Source: Luteolibacter yonseiensis
Lineage (GTDB): Bacteria > Verrucomicrobiota > Verrucomicrobiia > Verrucomicrobiales > Akkermansiaceae
NCBI RefSeq assembly: GCF_016595465.1
Contig: NZ_JAENIK010000011.1
Span: 372,001-436,000 of the forward strand
Direction of reading: 5' to 3'
Length of the DNA stretch: 64,000 nucleotides
The position numbers and the translations under genes are program-made. Shown one piece after another: positions 62,301 to 64,000 of the stretch. The notes below the pieces were generated by a model. That model made no database searches, was not told the DNA's origin, and worked only from the letters and a program-made list of their open reading frames with translations. Position 1 is the stretch's first letter. Every line of letters begins with the position of its first letter.

Positions 62301-62789
62301 GTTCCCGAAGAGCGCAACGAGGTCTCCGCCTGGCGCGGATCTGGCGTAATCGACTTCCCCGGTCTCCTCGTCGGATGCCGAGGAGACCAGCCATTTTTTG
62401 AAACGGTTGGTTTTCCATTCGGAATACTTGGGAAAAATCGACGGGGAGGTTGTGAACGGGGTTTTGAAAAGGGTCGTGGTGGCGGACTCCCACACGCCCA
62501 CCATCTGCGGACGGGCGACGGGCTGGGTGTCCGTGCCCAGGATGGAGGCGTTCGCGGTCACGCGGCGGTCGTCACCGAGGTTTTTCTGCAGATCGCCCAG
62601 AGCGATCATGACCGCGAGCCTGGCGTTCGCCTCGGCGGCCCGCTGCGCCTGTCCGTTCGAGGACGAGCGTAGCGAGATGGTGCTGAGGGAAAGCAATCCG
62701 ACCGCCACAACCGCCAACAGGACCATCATCAGAAGGCAGGCGATGAGGGCGAACCCCCGTTTTGTCAGTTTATGTTTCGGTCGGATCAT
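59313..62789 (-). CDS. Giant GspK-like pseudopilin (Verru_Chthon cassette-type protein)
   Basis: 1158 residues. The N-terminus has a prepilin-type leader: basic start, then KRG-FALIACLLMMVLLAVVAV with predicted cleavage after Gly12; the usual Glu5 is absent. A long middle part is beta-rich with no known domain. The C-terminal region (about 920-1120) resembles the SAM-like domain of type II secretion minor pseudopilin GspK: 'EGSFNVNSTNEGAWRAILAS', 'KEIVVEVRARGPFQSLSEFV' and 'TFRIRGYGEV'. GspK proteins are about 330 residues, so this is more than three times larger. I connect it to the Verru_Chthon cassette proteins from memory of that family. It probably caps a secretion pseudopilus. The gene downstream follows after 21 bases, and the lectin-like gene upstream ends 42 bases before. 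Confidence 0.75.
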   Translation of the reverse strand: MIRPKHKLTKRGFALIACLLMMVLLAVVAVGLLSLSTISLRSSSNGQAQRAAEANARLAVMIALGDLQKNLGDDRRVTANASILGTDTQPVARPQMVGVWESATTTLFKTPFTTSPSIFPKYSEWKTNRFKKWLVSSASDEETGEVDYARSAPGGDLVALFGNKKDGFDLEAQKIPIARTGKTGESSIAWAVIQEGDKAHISQPGDRYLEKNDVVQAPKHPNLATLKIANQPTTGWDARSAKMISLNQANLDPDYQIAAEKVPTLSTDFTVFSRGVLADVANGGLKTDLNLAFELSDSKFAQSSWDGLPNPFRSGSAEVPIHGQVPQTGGQPVSIKLDYLPSAAAVRYPLGSAATFDMLRSAYSSYRHLYTSGGTATAFFRPQVNKAWKVQDLAPIYPAPRGSETSVSPVLDRMLYLLSLWADSAGTPTLVITPVITLWNPYNVAIESSGYVAYPWMDIPIYLDLRTNGESKGIYLSQLIGNGKVPGDPYAGRQKDPYFYCAITGDGTASPTRPVRLEPGEIRTFVPSTVTPTPFNREGSDLLKTLRMKPAMSASDLKLTGGFAIDTSKTLRPNTGTTKKMVAGDTLSCQFYFQPDSYHYFTTLEDSTRITSGNPTAKGTVINEVQLYKGSSGTSFLSTPYTHTTGSVTPQLVGMLETYHRTARASGSIAESDIVHTVNTRQRYINSAFSGAKGPSFFNAGPHYNSSMRPGTDIAGLGLEFNEGKAYYGETNSYQGGKNNVILYDMPRQAPLSLASFQNADLADNAFSTSSQFANSWASPYVNRNTVGRVTSKAATPAGEAIGPSGLGFYDYSWLLNEALWDGYFLSSIAPRVKQRNISASAASGVYNNDDTVEETQSIAKTVADWAEQPSANPLRNSHMAFHSGGLSSQEVTDKLTADSGALRAAEHLMVEGSFNVNSTNEGAWRAILASLRGESFDALAVNGDLKAHQTGNGSALPRHSTPTGVANDNWNGFRELTDDQIASLAKEIVVEVRARGPFQSLSEFVNRRVENGELGLKGALQAAIDRSGLNRSVKMGTFDKSKFFASDNLPDLNTGIGIPGWLTQADLLGPIASIITVRSDTFRIRGYGEVRNGAGAVIAKATCEAVVQRLPEYVDTADKPNVKPANLTSEVNRTFGRRFEVVAFRMLSSNEGTETSS

Positions 62790-62831
62790 GATAAGTGAAG
62801 TTGAATTTTGAAGTGATTGAAATCGGTGGAA

Positions 62832-64000
62832 TTACTCCGGAACCACGCGCTCCACGCGGAAGAAGGCCTTGTCAGCGGTGCCCACGTTGAACGGGATGTC
62901 CACTGAGACGCCGATCTGGCCCTTCACGCCCGGTGCGGATTGCACCAGCGACCAGGGAGGGAGGAGATCCAATGAGCTGACCACCTTGAAGTCGGTCGCG
63001 GTATCGGCGTTCCAAACGAGGTCCACCGACGTGGGCTGAGAACTCCCGGCGGTATACCTGAACAACGATTTCACCATGCCGAAGGGAGGAACCGCGGAGA
63101 AATCCCCGAGTTTGACATGCCAGTCGGTGATGTCGCTGTTCTGCACGTTTCCTCCGGTCCTGGCGGTGAATCCGAAGTAGGATTTTCCCGCGGCATCCGC
63201 GGCACCGATGGTGGAGAGGTTCACATTCACATTCTGGATCACCGCGATGCCGTCGAGATAGACATCGAGATCTCCAGGCACATAAACCACTCGGATGCGG
63301 TAGGCGGGATCGGTCGAAACCGAACCGAGGGTGTAGGGGAACGGAGCGGTCATGTAAGGAACGCCGTTTTCGTCCACCGCTGGAACACTTGGGATTCCGT
63401 AAAGCTCCACTCCAGGTTGGTTGAAGGCGACGCACTTCGCGAGAACCGTGGTCCCGCTGCGGACTTCGATGAGCGAGGCCGGATCAGGTTCGAAACCGAA
63501 GGTGTGGAAGCAAATGTTGAGAGCCTTTTGGGAAACACCATTTTCCCCGGTTCCCGGATCATTGGTGCCGGACGGAGCGTTCTGCACCACGAAGGCCAGT
63601 CCGTCCGCGGGAACATAGCCGTTCGGATCTTCCTGATTCATGCTCAATCCGAATGTGGCTTCGAATCCTCCCGACACGGCCAGCTTCTTGACGAACCATG
63701 CGGTTCCGCTCTGGCTTTGTTGCTCCGGCGTGAGGCGCAGGCGTCCGGGATTCGTCCCGAACTCGGGGGTGATCGTGGTGCTGCCGTTGGTTTCGAGTTC
63801 GGTGCCCGCGCTGGCGAAGTTGTCGTATTGGATGTCATCGACTCCGGGATCCGGAACGATCACCACGCTGAACGTGGCGGTGGCGACCGGGGCGTTTTCA
63901 TCCGCGGTGGCGGCGGTCAGCGTGTAGGTCGTGTCAACGGTGGGAGTCACATTCACTGAACCGTAGAGAGGAAGAGGTCCGGGAAGCGGATCGCCACCGT
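62832..64000 (-). CDS. Secreted lectin-like protein, C-terminal part, cut by window end
   Basis: The last about 390 codons of a larger minus-strand gene; the frame stays open to base 64000, so the start is outside. The visible part begins in a Ig/PKD-like repeat ('VTPTVDTTYTLTA'). It continues with an L-type (legume) lectin-like beta-sandwich of about 220 residues ('TAWFVKKLAVSGGFEATFGL', 'DGLAFVVQNAPSG', 'VVYVPGDLDVYLDGIAV') and ends with a fibronectin-like module ('AFFRVERVVPE'). The 'DGLAFV' motif holds the Asp expected in the metal/sugar site of such lectins. Probably a surface carbohydrate-binding protein, and co-transcribed with the pseudopilin gene 42 bases downstream. Confidence 0.7.
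   Translation of the reverse strand, partial: GGDPLPGPLPLYGSVNVTPTVDTTYTLTAATADENAPVATATFSVVIVPDPGVDDIQYDNFASAGTELETNGSTTITPEFGTNPGRLRLTPEQQSQSGTAWFVKKLAVSGGFEATFGLSMNQEDPNGYVPADGLAFVVQNAPSGTNDPGTGENGVSQKALNICFHTFGFEPDPASLIEVRSGTTVLAKCVAFNQPGVELYGIPSVPAVDENGVPYMTAPFPYTLGSVSTDPAYRIRVVYVPGDLDVYLDGIAVIQNVNVNLSTIGAADAAGKSYFGFTARTGGNVQNSDITDWHVKLGDFSAVPPFGMVKSLFRYTAGSSQPTSVDLVWNADTATDFKVVSSLDLLPPWSLVQSAPGVKGQIGVSVDIPFNVGTADKAFFRVERVVPE

Noticed and set aside
1-64000. Exosortase, CRISPR, tRNA, rRNA, insertion sequence or phage genes
   Set aside because: I looked for their typical motifs and repeats and saw none; the PEP-CTERM proteins must rely on an exosortase encoded elsewhere.

Overview
The window is chromosomal DNA from a Verrucomicrobiota-like bacterium (PVC superphylum). 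I infer this from GC-rich coding, three secreted proteins with PEP-CTERM sorting tails, a giant autotransporter-strand-repeat protein, lamin-tail-domain proteins, a very large pseudopilin-like protein, and a ribosomal operon whose gene order (no rpsN between rplE and rpsH, no rpmD between rpsE and rplO) matches what is known from Chlamydia. The species cannot be named. I saw no rRNA, tRNA, CRISPR array, insertion sequence, phage gene or exosortase gene.

Layout. 1-20.6 kb is an accessory 'exoproteome' region. It holds the end of a cation:proton antiporter, PEP-CTERM proteins (732-1499, 6880-7650, 18240-19079), a small XRE-type regulator, a 1314-residue esterase-like/5'-nucleotidase-like protein, two intact tandem lamin-tail-domain genes plus a decayed third copy, a Sel1-repeat protein, a secreted metallophosphatase with a neighbour sharing its Ig-like 'DWIGIYP' repeats, and an SGNH hydrolase. 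Several minus-strand genes here share an upstream element (TGATGA...TATTTGCA) about 135-160 bases before their start codons.

20.8-38.9 kb is the str-S10-spc ribosomal supercluster on the plus strand: rpsL, rpsG, fusA, rpsJ, rplC, rplD, rplW, rplB, rpsS, a secreted coiled-coil protein gene, rplV, rpsC, rplP, rpmC, rpsQ, rplN, then a strong terminator and a 1.2-kb spacer with its own promoter, then rplX, rplE, rpsH, rplF, rplR, rpsE, rplO, secY, adk, map. tuf and the infA/rpmJ/rpsM-rpsK-rpsD-rpoA-rplQ block are absent. Almost no gene has a Shine-Dalgarno sequence; rplP is the clear exception. uS3, uL22 and uS5 carry unusual low-complexity tails.

38.9-52 kb mixes metabolism and secreted proteins: a GlcD-like FAD oxidase, the 1497-residue beta-strand-repeat protein, a short alpha-glucan phosphorylase homologue with Thr where the PLP lysine is expected, an acyltransferase, a metzincin-type secreted protease with an NPCBM-like end, a small PQQ-propeller-like protein, a peroxiredoxin and an EEP-family hydrolase. 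52-58.4 kb is a minus-strand housekeeping stretch: mutS followed by a coupled hypothetical/P-loop-kinase pair, glycyl-tRNA synthetase, and a translationally coupled L,D-transpeptidase/rhodanese pair. 58.6-64 kb is a minus-strand cassette of a lectin-like secreted protein (cut by the window end), a 1158-residue GspK-like pseudopilin and a small secreted protein, resembling the Verru_Chthon-type cassettes known in this phylum.
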